Of a DNA stretch of 35,804 nt, positions 7,706-15,878 are shown in pieces. Source of the DNA: Caulobacterales bacterium (GTDB lineage: Bacteria; Pseudomonadota; Alphaproteobacteria; Caulobacterales; Caulobacteraceae); assembly GCA_017302335.1 (NCBI GenBank), contig JAFLCT010000016.1:1-35804 (forward strand), written 5' to 3'. The notes under the pieces were generated by a model. It saw only the letters and a program-made list of their open reading frames with translations, was not told the DNA's origin and did no database searches. Position 1 is the stretch's first letter; each line of letters starts with the position of its first letter. The translations under genes were made by a program, and so were the position numbers.

Positions 7706-8793
7706 CCGGCCAGCCAATTGCTCAGCCGCGTCTGAACGTCCGCTTCAATATCACCATAGAACAGATTGTAAGGACGCGCCATTCTTCGTTCCGTCCAGTC
7801 TCCCTGCTCGCGGAAGGATTCGCGGCGCGGCGCGGTGTGGCGCAACAGTCCGTCACGACATTGGGTCGCCATCTCCCGGGCCATCAACGCCGGGCGCGCA
7901 CCCCATTCCAAGCCGGTGGCGTTGGTGGCGCCGCGATGATTGCGGGCCTCGACCTGCGCCGAATCCGTGGACCCGGTGACGGGGTTGACGCACAGGGCCT
8001 CGCGCCCCCCCAGATCGACCAGCCGCCCCCGGTCGTCCCAGACCAGCGCCCGGCGCAGACGCCGCCGCGCCGCGCCTTCGTCGCCTTCGTTGACTTGCGA
8101 CCAGGCCAGCATACAGCCGGTCTGGGTCCGCCCCGAACAGGGCGGGATCGGCGCCCGGTCTCGCGCCGTCACCGTATCGATCAGATAGGCGGCCACCAGG
8201 CGCGTGCGCAGCGCGGCATCCGGCGCCACGCGGGTTCTCAGCAGCCTGTCCACCAGTTCCCCGCCCTGCTCCACGCCGGCCAGGATGATCGGACCCGTGG
8301 GGTGCGCGGCCAAGAAGGCGGTGAAGGCGGCGTCGATGTCGGCATAGGCGAAGGCCCGCGCCTCACGCGCGTCATCACGCAGGGTCAAGCGGGCGTAAAG
8401 ACTGGCCTGACGATACCGCGGCGCGCTGATCGCGCCCGCCTGGGCGAAGGGTCCGGCGTAGTTGGGCAGGACCACCCGTCGCAGATAGGCGTCGGCCTCC
8501 CGGTCGCCGATCGGGCCGTTCCACTCGCGGGCGGCCGCGAAGGTGGTCGGATGCACGAAGAAGACAACCGCCGGCCCCGCGCCGTTGATCCGCACGTCCG
8601 GCATGGCCCAGGCGCGCGGATCGGCATAGGCGACGGGCGGCGGCGGCTCATAGGTCTGGAAAGGTTGTTGCGGGTCCAGCCCGGCGCGCAGGATGTCGCC
8701 GCGCCATACGGCGACGGCGGCCGTCAGCACGAGGACGACGGCGAAGCCGACGTAGCCGACCCACTGGCGCAGGGTCAGCCGGGGGGCGCTCAT
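7684..8793 (-). CDS. DUF3089 alpha/beta-hydrolase-like protein lacking the Ser nucleophile
   Basis: 369 residues with one N-terminal membrane segment (about 12-30, GYVGFAVVLVLTAAVAVW), so the body probably faces the periplasm. The region VVFFVHPTTF, the helix before position 170 and the C-terminal PYNLFYGDIEADV identify the DUF3089 lipase-like family. The nucleophile elbow, normally G-H-S-Q-G, here reads G-V-E-Q-G (Glu at 175, codon GAG). The His expected just before YNLFY is also not seen. The protein is therefore probably not a hydrolase. Its ATG overlaps the hldD stop by 4 nt (ATGA), placing it last in the kdsA-hldE-hldD operon. A role in envelope or LPS biology is inferred from position only. 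Confidence 0.8.
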   Translation of the reverse strand: MSAPRLTLRQWVGYVGFAVVLVLTAAVAVWRGDILRAGLDPQQPFQTYEPPPPVAYADPRAWAMPDVRINGAGPAVVFFVHPTTFAAAREWNGPIGDREADAYLRRVVLPNYAGPFAQAGAISAPRYRQASLYARLTLRDDAREARAFAYADIDAAFTAFLAAHPTGPIILAGVEQGGELVDRLLRTRVAPDAALRTRLVAAYLIDTVTARDRAPIPPCSGRTQTGCMLAWSQVNEGDEGAARRRLRRALVWDDRGRLVDLGGREALCVNPVTGSTDSAQVEARNHRGATNATGLEWGARPALMAREMATQCRDGLLRHTAPRRESFREQGDWTERRMARPYNLFYGDIEADVQTRLSNWLAGQSIPGR

Positions 8794-9791
8794 CGATAGG
8801 GGTCCGATTGAGACAGGAAGCCCTGGACGTAACGGCGCACGCCCTCTTCCAGCGGCGTCGACTGGCCGGGAAAGCCCAGGGCGCGGATGCGATCCATGCG
8901 CGCCTCGGTGAAATACTGGTACCGGTCCCGGATCGTCTCGGGCATATCGACATAGACGATCGACGGCGTCTTTCCGGCGGCGACGAAGGTCGCTCGCGCC
9001 AGATCGGCGAAGGACCGGGCCTGACCGGACCCCGCGTTGAAGACGCCGCTCACATCGGGCGTCGCCAACAGCCAGTCGACGATGTCGACCACATCATCGA
9101 CATAGACGAAGTCCCTGAGCTGGCCGCCGTCGGGATAGTTCGGATTGTGTGACCGGAACAGCTCGACCGTCTCGCCGGCCGCGACCTTGGGCCAGATCTG
9201 GGCCACGACCGACTTCATGCCGCCCTTGTGATATTCATTCGGGCCATAGACGTTGAAGAATTTCAGCCCCGCCCACTGACGCGGCGCCGACTCCTCCATC
9301 GCCTGACGGACAGCGTATTCGTCAAACAGTCTTTTTGAATAACCATAAGCGTTTAGCGGTCGAAGCGACGACAAGGCGTCAAGTGCGTCATTGTCCTCGA
9401 ACCCCTGGTCTCCATCGCCGTAGGTCGCGGCCGACGAGGCGTAGATCAGCCGCTTGTCGCGGGCGACGCACCAGTCCCACAAGTCGCGCGACAGGCTGAA
9501 ATTGGTGCGCAGGATCAGGTCGGCGTCCGGCTCGGTCGTCGAGGAGATGGCGCCCATGTGGATCACCGCATCCACGGCCTCGGCGTGTTGCTCCAGTTTC
9601 TGGAACAGCTCTTCCGGCGCCCACAGATCGGCGACGCGATGCTTGGACAGGTTGCGCCATTTGGCGAGGTCGGCGGTCTCCATCCGGTCGCAGACGACCA
9701 CGTCCCAGCGGTCCTCGGCCGCCAGACGGGCGACGATGTTCGAACCGATGAAGCCGGCCCCGCCGGTCACCACCATCATCCGCCGGGTCAC
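8790..9791 (-). CDS. hldD: ADP-L-glycero-D-manno-heptose 6-epimerase HldD
   Basis: A short-chain-dehydrogenase-type epimerase of 333 residues that makes ADP-L-glycero-D-manno-heptose for the LPS inner core. It has the NAD(P)-binding glycine motif TGGAGFIGSN (about 9-18) and the catalytic YGYSK (Tyr149, Lys153). Family segments such as FFNVYGPNEYHKGGMKSV and RDFVYVDDVV are present. The start chosen is GTG 9789-9791, which overlaps the hldE stop in GTGA and has GGGAG six bases upstream. ATG 9777-9779 is a possible alternative with no clear ribosome site. The gene is translationally linked both to hldE upstream and to the DUF3089 gene downstream. A stretch around 9325-9385 is unusually AT-rich with rare codons. 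Confidence 0.94.
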   Translation of the reverse strand: MTRRMMVVTGGAGFIGSNIVARLAAEDRWDVVVCDRMETADLAKWRNLSKHRVADLWAPEELFQKLEQHAEAVDAVIHMGAISSTTEPDADLILRTNFSLSRDLWDWCVARDKRLIYASSAATYGDGDQGFEDNDALDALSSLRPLNAYGYSKRLFDEYAVRQAMEESAPRQWAGLKFFNVYGPNEYHKGGMKSVVAQIWPKVAAGETVELFRSHNPNYPDGGQLRDFVYVDDVVDIVDWLLATPDVSGVFNAGSGQARSFADLARATFVAAGKTPSIVYVDMPETIRDRYQYFTEARMDRIRALGFPGQSTPLEEGVRRYVQGFLSQSDPYR

Positions 9792-11257
9792 GCCGCGCTC
9801 CCTGAGTCTTTGGCTGACAGTTTCTCTATGGTCCGGGTGGTCGAGACGCCGTCGCGGAAGTCGGCCAGCCTGACCTCTCCGCCCCAGCTTTCGACCAGAT
9901 CGCCGCCGACGACGCCTTCGCGGGTGTAGTCCGATCCCTTGATCAGCACATCGGGCCGCAGGCGTTCGATCAGGGCGATAGGGGTCGGGTCGTCGAAGGC
10001 CGTCACACGGTCGACGCTGGACAGGCCGCCCAGCACGACCGCGCGGCTTTCCAGGTCGTTGACGGGCCGCCCCTCGCCCTTCAGCCGCCGCACCGAGGCG
10101 TCGGTGTTCAAGGCCACGATCAGCCGGTCGCACCAGCCACGGGCCTGTTGCAGATAGGCGACGTGGCCGCGATGCAGGATGTCGAAACAGCCGTTGGTGA
10201 AGCCGACCCTCAGGCCCTGACGCCGCCAGGTCTCGACCTCGGCGGCCAGTTCGTCCAGCGGCGTGACCTTGGCGTGGGCGGCCAGGGCGTGGCCGCTCAT
10301 CTCGGCCTCGATCAGTTCGGCGGGCGTGACCACGGCGGTGCCCGCCTTTCCGACCACCACGCCCGAGGCCAGGATGGCGAACTCGACCGCCCGCTCCAGG
10401 GACGCGCCCGCGCCCAGGGCCAGCCCCAGCGCCGCCAGGCCGGTGTCGCCGGCGCCGGACACGTCGAACACCTCGCGCGCTCGGCCCGGGAAGTGGCGCA
10501 CCAGACCGCCGCGCCGCATCAGGCTCATGCCCTTGCCCGCGCGGGTCACGACCACGGCCTTGGCGGTCGTGGCGTTCAGCAGGGCCGCCAGGGCCGTTTC
10601 GACCTGCTCGTCAGTCGTGACCGACAGGCCGGTGGCGGCGGCCAGCTCGCCCGCGTTCGGCTTGATCACATCCACCGCGCCGTAGCGCGCGAAGTCGCGG
10701 CCCTTGGGATCGACGATGACCGGCGCGCCGCTGCTCAACGCCGCCCGGATCGCTTCATCGCCGACGCCGCCCTTGGCGTAGTCCGATAGAAGAACGATGG
10801 ATGAATTTGAAAATGCGTTGCTTTGCCCAAGCGAACGGTCGCCATCCGTCTCGTCGTCAAGACGAAGCAACTGCTGGCCCGCAGCCACGAAGCGTGTCTT
10901 GACGATGGTCGCCGCCCCGGTGCGGGCCTCCACGAAGCTGTCGATGCCGGATTCGCTGGCGATCAGGGTCGCCAGCTCCTGGCCCGGCGCATCCTGACCG
11001 ACCACGCCCGCCAGTCGCGCCCGTCCGCCCAGGGCCGCGACGTTGCGGGCGACATTGCCCACGGCGCCCGGCATGGCGATGGATCGGGTAGCGCGCAGCA
11101 CGGGGATCGGCGCCTCGGGCGAGATGCGGCCGACTTCGCCATAGACGAACCGGTCCAGCATCAGGTCGCCGACGCAGGCGACCGTCACCCCGCGAATGCG
11201 GTCCAGCAGCCCTTGCAGGGCGCCGAGGTCCAGAGGCTGGTCTTGGGTGTCGGCCAT
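9788..11257 (-). CDS. hldE: Bifunctional heptose-7-phosphate kinase / heptose-1-phosphate adenylyltransferase HldE
   Basis: A 489-residue fusion of two enzymes of ADP-heptose synthesis. Residues 1-320 are a PfkB/ribokinase-type kinase with the GAGDT motif (Asp271 as base). Residues 345-489 are a cytidylyltransferase-fold domain with FTNGCFDILHRGH (HxGH at 362-365) and IKGSDYT. It follows kdsA by 18 nt and overlaps hldD by 4 nt, so these form one operon for LPS inner-core precursors. The segment near 10785-10860 (LGQSNAFSNSSIVLLSDY) uses AT-rich codons unlike the rest of the gene. Confidence 0.95.
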   Translation of the reverse strand: MADTQDQPLDLGALQGLLDRIRGVTVACVGDLMLDRFVYGEVGRISPEAPIPVLRATRSIAMPGAVGNVARNVAALGGRARLAGVVGQDAPGQELATLIASESGIDSFVEARTGAATIVKTRFVAAGQQLLRLDDETDGDRSLGQSNAFSNSSIVLLSDYAKGGVGDEAIRAALSSGAPVIVDPKGRDFARYGAVDVIKPNAGELAAATGLSVTTDEQVETALAALLNATTAKAVVVTRAGKGMSLMRRGGLVRHFPGRAREVFDVSGAGDTGLAALGLALGAGASLERAVEFAILASGVVVGKAGTAVVTPAELIEAEMSGHALAAHAKVTPLDELAAEVETWRRQGLRVGFTNGCFDILHRGHVAYLQQARGWCDRLIVALNTDASVRRLKGEGRPVNDLESRAVVLGGLSSVDRVTAFDDPTPIALIERLRPDVLIKGSDYTREGVVGGDLVESWGGEVRLADFRDGVSTTRTIEKLSAKDSGSAA

Positions 11258-11275
11258 GCCTTGCGACTAGCGGAT

Positions 11276-12199
11276 TCAGGCGGCCTTGGCGACGGGTCCC
11301 TTGAACCCGCTGGCGATGGCCAGGTCGTCAAAGGCGATCAACTGGGCCGCCAGGGCCTCGAACTGGTCCAGCGGCACCATGTTCGGGCCATCGGACGGGG
11401 CGTTGTCGGGGTCCTGGTGCGTCTCCATGAAGACGGCGTCCACCCCGACCGAGACAGCGGCGCGGGCCAGCACCGGCACGAACTCGCGCTGACCGCCCGA
11501 GGACGTGCCCTGCCCGCCCGGTTGCTGCACGCTGTGGGTCGCGTCGAACACCACGGGGCAGCCGATCTCACGCAGCACCGGCAGGGCGCGCATATCGGAC
11601 ACGAGGGTGTTGTAGCCGAAACTGGCGCCGCGCTCGCAGGCCATGACGTTGGGGTTGCCCGCGCCGACGACCTTGGCGATGACGTTCTTCATGTCCCAGG
11701 GAGCCAGGAATTGACCCTTCTTGATATTGATCGCCTTGCCGGTGGCGGCGGCGGCCAGCAGCAGGTCGGTCTGGCGGCTCAGGAAGGCCGGGATCTGAAG
11801 CACATCCACGACCTGGGCGGCGATGGCGCATTGCTCTTCGGTGTGCACGTCGGTCAGGACCGGCAGGCCGACGCTGTCGCGAATCTCGGCGAAGATCGGC
11901 AGGGAGCCTTCCAGGCCGAAACCCCGCGCTGCGTTGGCGCTGGTGCGGTTCGCCTTGTCGAAACTGGTCTTGTAGATGATGCCGACATCCAGTCGCTCGC
12001 CGATCTCCTTGAGGGCGTGGGCCATTTCCAGCGCGTGCTGACGGCTTTCCAACTGGCAAGGACCGGCGATGAAGACGATGCGGCGGCCGCCGCCGATGAC
12101 GACGGGGCGGGACAGGCCCTGGGACAGTTCGATGACGGCGTTGGGACGGCTCACGGGCGAAACTTTCGTATGGGTCAGGGCATCCAGGGGCGGGGCCAT
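11276..12199 (-). CDS. kdsA: 3-deoxy-8-phosphooctulonate (KDO-8-P) synthase KdsA
   Basis: The enzyme condenses phosphoenolpyruvate with arabinose-5-phosphate to KDO-8-phosphate, the first committed step to LPS Kdo. Hallmarks are [57 protein letters not shown] and [17 protein letters not shown]. Cys in AGPC, where the E. coli enzyme has Asn, indicates the metal-dependent class. The ATG at 12199 gives 307 residues, longer than the usual ~280. An in-frame GTG about 16 codons downstream (SRPNAVIEL) is a plausible true start. First gene of the kdsA-hldE-hldD operon; it diverges from the photolyase gene. Confidence 0.95.
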   Translation of the reverse strand: MAPPLDALTHTKVSPVSRPNAVIELSQGLSRPVVIGGGRRIVFIAGPCQLESRQHALEMAHALKEIGERLDVGIIYKTSFDKANRTSANAARGFGLEGSLPIFAEIRDSVGLPVLTDVHTEEQCAIAAQVVDVLQIPAFLSRQTDLLLAAAATGKAINIKKGQFLAPWDMKNVIAKVVGAGNPNVMACERGASFGYNTLVSDMRALPVLREIGCPVVFDATHSVQQPGGQGTSSGGQREFVPVLARAAVSVGVDAVFMETHQDPDNAPSDGPNMVPLDQFEALAAQLIAFDDLAIASGFKGPVAKAA

Positions 12200-12267
12200 G
12201 GCGTAGGTGTGCGGCGATCAGGTGGCGCCGCGGGCGTCTCGATTCAAGCTATACGGGGAAACGACCA

Positions 12268-13719
12268 GTGACCACAGAGTCTGATCGCCCCGTCATCCTG
12301 TGGTTTCGCCGCGACCTGCGTCTGCGAGACAACCCCGCCCTGGCCCAGGCGGTCCAGACGGGGCGGCCGATCGCGCCGGTCTATATCCTGGATCCCGCCC
12401 ATGGCCGCACGCCGGGCGCGGCGTCGCGATGGTGGCTGGACAAGTCGCTCCGGGCCTTGGATGCGGCGCTGCGCGCGCGCGGGTCGCGCCTGATCCTGAG
12501 ACGCGGCGATTCAGAGGCCGAGCTGCGCCGCCTGATCGACGAAACCGGCGCCGACGCCGTCTTCATGAACCGGCTGTTCGAGCCGGACGCCTTCGCCCGC
12601 GACGCCGACATCGCCCATGCGCTGAGAGCCGAGGGCGTCGAGTGCCGGGGCTGGAACGGCGCATTGCTGTGTCGGCCGGGCGCGGTCACGACCGGCGCGG
12701 GCGGGCCGTACAAGGTCTTCACCCCCTTCTTGCGCGCCTTGATGGAGACGGTCGAACCGCCGCCGCCCCTGCCCGCACCGGACGTCATCGCGACCCCAGA
12801 CGGGATCGACGGCGACGCCATCGACGACTGGAGCCTGCATCCGACCCGGCCCGACTGGTCGACGCGCTTCGACGGGACGCCGGGCGAGGACAGCGCCCAG
12901 GCCGCCCTGTCGGCCTTTCTGACGCGCGGCCTGGCCGACTACGCCGACGGCCGCGACCGCCCGGCCCAACCCGCCACCAGCCGCCTGTCGCCGCATCTGC
13001 ATTTCGGCGAGATCAGCCCCTGGTGCGCCGTCGCCGAGGCCCGCCTGGCCGCCAAGGACGGCCGGGTCCCGGCGCCCCAGGCCGAGACCTTCGTCAAGGA
13101 GATCGCCTGGCGCGAATTCTCGGCCCATCTGCTGCATCATTTTCCCTACATCGCCGACCGCGCCTTCCGGCCCGAATACGACGCCATGCCGTGGCGCGAC
13201 GATGCGGCGGGGTTTTCGGCCTGGACCCAGGGACGAACCGGCTATCCCCTGGTCGATGCGGGTATGCGCCAGCTCTGGGCCACGGGCTGGATGCACAATC
13301 GGGTGCGCATGGTCGCCGCCTCCTTCCTGGTGAAGGACCTGATGATCGACTGGCGCCGGGGCGAAGCCTGGTTCTGGGACACGCTGGTCGACGCAGACCC
13401 CGCCAGCAACATCCAGAACTGGCAATGGGTCGCGGGGTCGGGCGCCGACGCCGCGCCCTATTTCCGCATCTTCAACCCCGTGGCCCAGGGACGGAAATTC
13501 GATCCCGAGGGGCGCTATGTCCGCCGCTGGGTCCCGGAACTGGCGCGCCTGGACGACCGTTGGATACACGCGCCCTGGACCGCGCCCGATGCGGTGTTGC
13601 GCGGCGCGGGCGTGCGATTGGGTCATGGCTATCCCCGGCCGATCGTCGATCACGCCCTGGCCCGAGAACGCGCGTTGGCGGCGCTGAAGTCCGTCAGCCG
13701 ACGACAGGAGGAACCGTGA
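12268..13719 (+). CDS. phrB: Deoxyribodipyrimidine photo-lyase (class I CPD photolyase)
   Basis: A 483-residue flavoenzyme that splits UV pyrimidine dimers using blue light. The N-terminal antenna-binding Rossmann domain begins VILWFRRDLRLRDNPAL. The C-terminal FAD domain carries the family segments TSRLSPHLHFGEISP, FVKEIAWREFSAHLLHHFP, YPLVDAGMRQLWATGWMHNRVRM and DADPASNIQNWQWVAGSG. The tryptophans of the electron-transfer chain lie in these last segments. The start is GTG 12268 behind GGGGAA. The stop shares one base with the start of the sulfurtransferase gene (TGATG). A TATACG hexamer (12250-12255) may be the -10 box, and a GATTC (GANTC) site lies just upstream at 12241. Confidence 0.95.
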   Translation: MTTESDRPVILWFRRDLRLRDNPALAQAVQTGRPIAPVYILDPAHGRTPGAASRWWLDKSLRALDAALRARGSRLILRRGDSEAELRRLIDETGADAVFMNRLFEPDAFARDADIAHALRAEGVECRGWNGALLCRPGAVTTGAGGPYKVFTPFLRALMETVEPPPPLPAPDVIATPDGIDGDAIDDWSLHPTRPDWSTRFDGTPGEDSAQAALSAFLTRGLADYADGRDRPAQPATSRLSPHLHFGEISPWCAVAEARLAAKDGRVPAPQAETFVKEIAWREFSAHLLHHFPYIADRAFRPEYDAMPWRDDAAGFSAWTQGRTGYPLVDAGMRQLWATGWMHNRVRMVAASFLVKDLMIDWRRGEAWFWDTLVDADPASNIQNWQWVAGSGADAAPYFRIFNPVAQGRKFDPEGRYVRRWVPELARLDDRWIHAPWTAPDAVLRGAGVRLGHGYPRPIVDHALARERALAALKSVSRRQEEP

Positions 13720-14552
13720 TGCCCAGTCCGCTGATCTCGACCAACGACCTGGCGGCGCGCCTGGGCGAGCCGGGTCTCAAGATCGTCGACGCCTCGTGGC
13801 ATCTGGACGGGCGCGACGGCACGAGCGAGTTCGAGACCGCGCGGATACCCGAAGCCGTCTTCCTTGATCTGGACGCGGCGTCGGACAGAGCCGCGTCCCT
13901 GCCGCATATGTTGCCGCCTCCCGAGGTCTTCGCCACGTCGATGGGCGGTTTGGGTCTGACGATCGACGACGCCATCGTCGTCTATGACGCCGTCGGCCTG
14001 TTCTCGGCGGCGCGGGCCTGGTGGATGCTGACGACGATGGGCGCGCGCGACGTGCGGGTGCTGGACGGGGGCTTGCCGAAATGGGTCCGCGAGGGTCGCC
14101 CGGTCGAGCAAGGACCAAGACCTTCCCCGCCTCCCGAACAGTTCGACGCCCGCCTGGACGCCGACCGGGTGGCCGATCTGGAGACCGTGCGCCGGGTCCT
14201 GGCCCAGGGCGAGCAGGTGGCCGATGCGCGCGGCGCGGTCCGTTTCCGGGGGGAAGCGGCCGAACCCCGGCCGGGACTGAGGTCTGGACATATGCCCGGC
14301 GCGCGCAACCTGCCCTATTCCACCCTGTTGAAGGCGGACGGGACCCTGAAGCGCGGCGCCGAGCTGGAGACCGCCTTTCGCCAGGCGGGGATCGACCCTG
14401 ACCGGCCGGTCATCACCACCTGCGGCTCGGGCGTGACGGCGGCGATCCTGTCGCTGGGCCTGGCCGAGTTGGGCCGGTCCTCGCGCCTCTATGACGGCAG
14501 TTGGGCCGAATGGGGCGGGCGCGAGGATACGGCGGCGGCGACCGGCCCTTAA
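13719..14552 (+). CDS. sseA: 3-mercaptopyruvate sulfurtransferase (tandem rhodanese)
   Basis: 277 residues with two rhodanese domains. The first (about 8-125) is the inactive structural copy. The second carries the catalytic loop TTCGSGVTAA with Cys235. CGSGVT is the loop typical of mercaptopyruvate-type enzymes rather than thiosulfate rhodaneses. The start ATG is one base inside the phrB stop (TGATG) and has a strong AGGAGG-like ribosome site (13707-13713), so it is translated from the photolyase message. The last codons overlap the convergent symporter gene by 4 bp. The protein is probably cytoplasmic, since no signal peptide is visible. Confidence 0.93.
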   Translation: MPSPLISTNDLAARLGEPGLKIVDASWHLDGRDGTSEFETARIPEAVFLDLDAASDRAASLPHMLPPPEVFATSMGGLGLTIDDAIVVYDAVGLFSAARAWWMLTTMGARDVRVLDGGLPKWVREGRPVEQGPRPSPPPEQFDARLDADRVADLETVRRVLAQGEQVADARGAVRFRGEAAEPRPGLRSGHMPGARNLPYSTLLKADGTLKRGAELETAFRQAGIDPDRPVITTCGSGVTAAILSLGLAELGRSSRLYDGSWAEWGGREDTAAATGP

Positions 14553-15856
14553 CCGCCCGGAGCGGTCGGGACCGGCCCGACCGAGGCGGGCACGTCCTTC
14601 TCGCCGCGCGACACCACGGTGGCGCAGACCAGATCGCCGGTGACGTTCAGCGTGGTGCGGCACATATCCAGGAAGCGGTCGACGCCCAGGATCAGGCCGA
14701 TGCCCTCGGCCGGCACCCCGACCATGACCAGGATCAAGGCGATGACCGGCAGGGACCCCGCCGGCACGCCCGCCGTGCCCACGCCGCCCAGGATGCAGAC
14801 GAACATCACGATCAGTTGCTGCTGCAAGCTGAGGTCGACGTTGAAGAACTGGGCCAGGAACAGCACGGTCACCCCCTCGAACAGGGCGGTGCCGTTCTGG
14901 TTGGCCGTGGCGCCGACGGTCAGGACGAAACGCGAGATGCGGCGCGGCAGGCCCAGCTTGGTCTCGGCGACGCGCAGCGACACCGGCAGGGTGGCGTTCG
15001 ACGAGGCGGTCGAAAAGGCCACCACGATCGGCTCGCGCACGCCGTTGAAGAAGCGGAACGGATTCATGCCGCCGCCGATCCACACGGCCAGCGGATAGAC
15101 CACGAACATATGGATCGCCATGGCCCCCACGGCCACGGCGGCATAGGCCCCCAGCCGGATCAGCAGGTCCCAGCCGAACAGGGCGGCCAGATTGAACATC
15201 AGACAGGCGATGGCGATCGGGGCCAGTTTGATGACCATGTTGATCAGCTTCATCATCACCTCCAGCACGCCTTGCAGCGTCTCCTGAAGGACATCCGTCG
15301 CCCGCGACTTGGCCATGACCAGGCCGATGCCGAAGAACAGGGCGAAGATCATCACCGGCAGGATCTGGTTCTCGGCCGCCGCGGTGACGACGTTCGAGGG
15401 GATCATGTCGAGGAAGAACTGACCGGCTTCGATGCTCTTGGGCGCATTGCCGACGATGCCGGCGGCGCCTTCCGCCCCCTCGGCCAGAAGGCGCTGAGCC
15501 AGGGCGGGATCGACCCCGTCGCCGGGCCGGAAATAGTTGACCATGCCCAGGCCGATAGCCACGGCGATGCCCGACACGATGATGGTGAACACCAGGGTCT
15601 TCCAGCCGACCCGGCCCAGGGACTTCAGATCGCCCATCTCGGCCACGCCGGTGACCAGGGCCGCGAACAGCAGCGGCAGGACCAGCATGAACAGCAGCCG
15701 CAGGAAGATCTGGCCGACCGACTGGATCAGGTCCATCGCCCACGGCAGGACCTCAAGGCCGTTCAGATTGACGTACAGACCCCCGCCCAGCCCGACGGCG
15801 AAGCCCAACAGCATCCACACGTAAAGCGGAACCCCGCCTCGCTTCGTCGTTTCCAT
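14549..15856 (-). CDS. Dicarboxylate/amino acid:cation symporter (DAACS family)
   Basis: A 435-residue membrane protein with the eight-helix, two-hairpin fold of glutamate/aspartate transporters. Hairpin 1 is STASSNATLPVS, TM7 has NQNGTA, hairpin 2 is GGVGTAGVPAGS and TM8 reads DRFLDMCRTTLNVTGD. By comparison with archaeal GltPh, TM8 keeps the two cation/substrate Asp residues, the Arg that holds the side-chain carboxylate (R397), and N401/D405. Acidic substrates are therefore likely. The TM7 motif differs from the usual NMDGT at its Asp (now Asn), a residue of the third Na+ site. It lies 22 nt behind a lipoprotein binding protein and has its own ribosome site, AAGGGGG. Confidence 0.93.
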   Translation of the reverse strand: METTKRGGVPLYVWMLLGFAVGLGGGLYVNLNGLEVLPWAMDLIQSVGQIFLRLLFMLVLPLLFAALVTGVAEMGDLKSLGRVGWKTLVFTIIVSGIAVAIGLGMVNYFRPGDGVDPALAQRLLAEGAEGAAGIVGNAPKSIEAGQFFLDMIPSNVVTAAAENQILPVMIFALFFGIGLVMAKSRATDVLQETLQGVLEVMMKLINMVIKLAPIAIACLMFNLAALFGWDLLIRLGAYAAVAVGAMAIHMFVVYPLAVWIGGGMNPFRFFNGVREPIVVAFSTASSNATLPVSLRVAETKLGLPRRISRFVLTVGATANQNGTALFEGVTVLFLAQFFNVDLSLQQQLIVMFVCILGGVGTAGVPAGSLPVIALILVMVGVPAEGIGLILGVDRFLDMCRTTLNVTGDLVCATVVSRGEKDVPASVGPVPTAPGG

Positions 15857-15878
15857 CGTTTCCCCCTTCTGACCGGCT

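Noticed and set aside
8790-10133. A longer hldD protein reading from 10133
   Set aside because: The upstream part lies out of frame inside hldE and has no homology. GTG 9791 has a ribosome site and the usual length.
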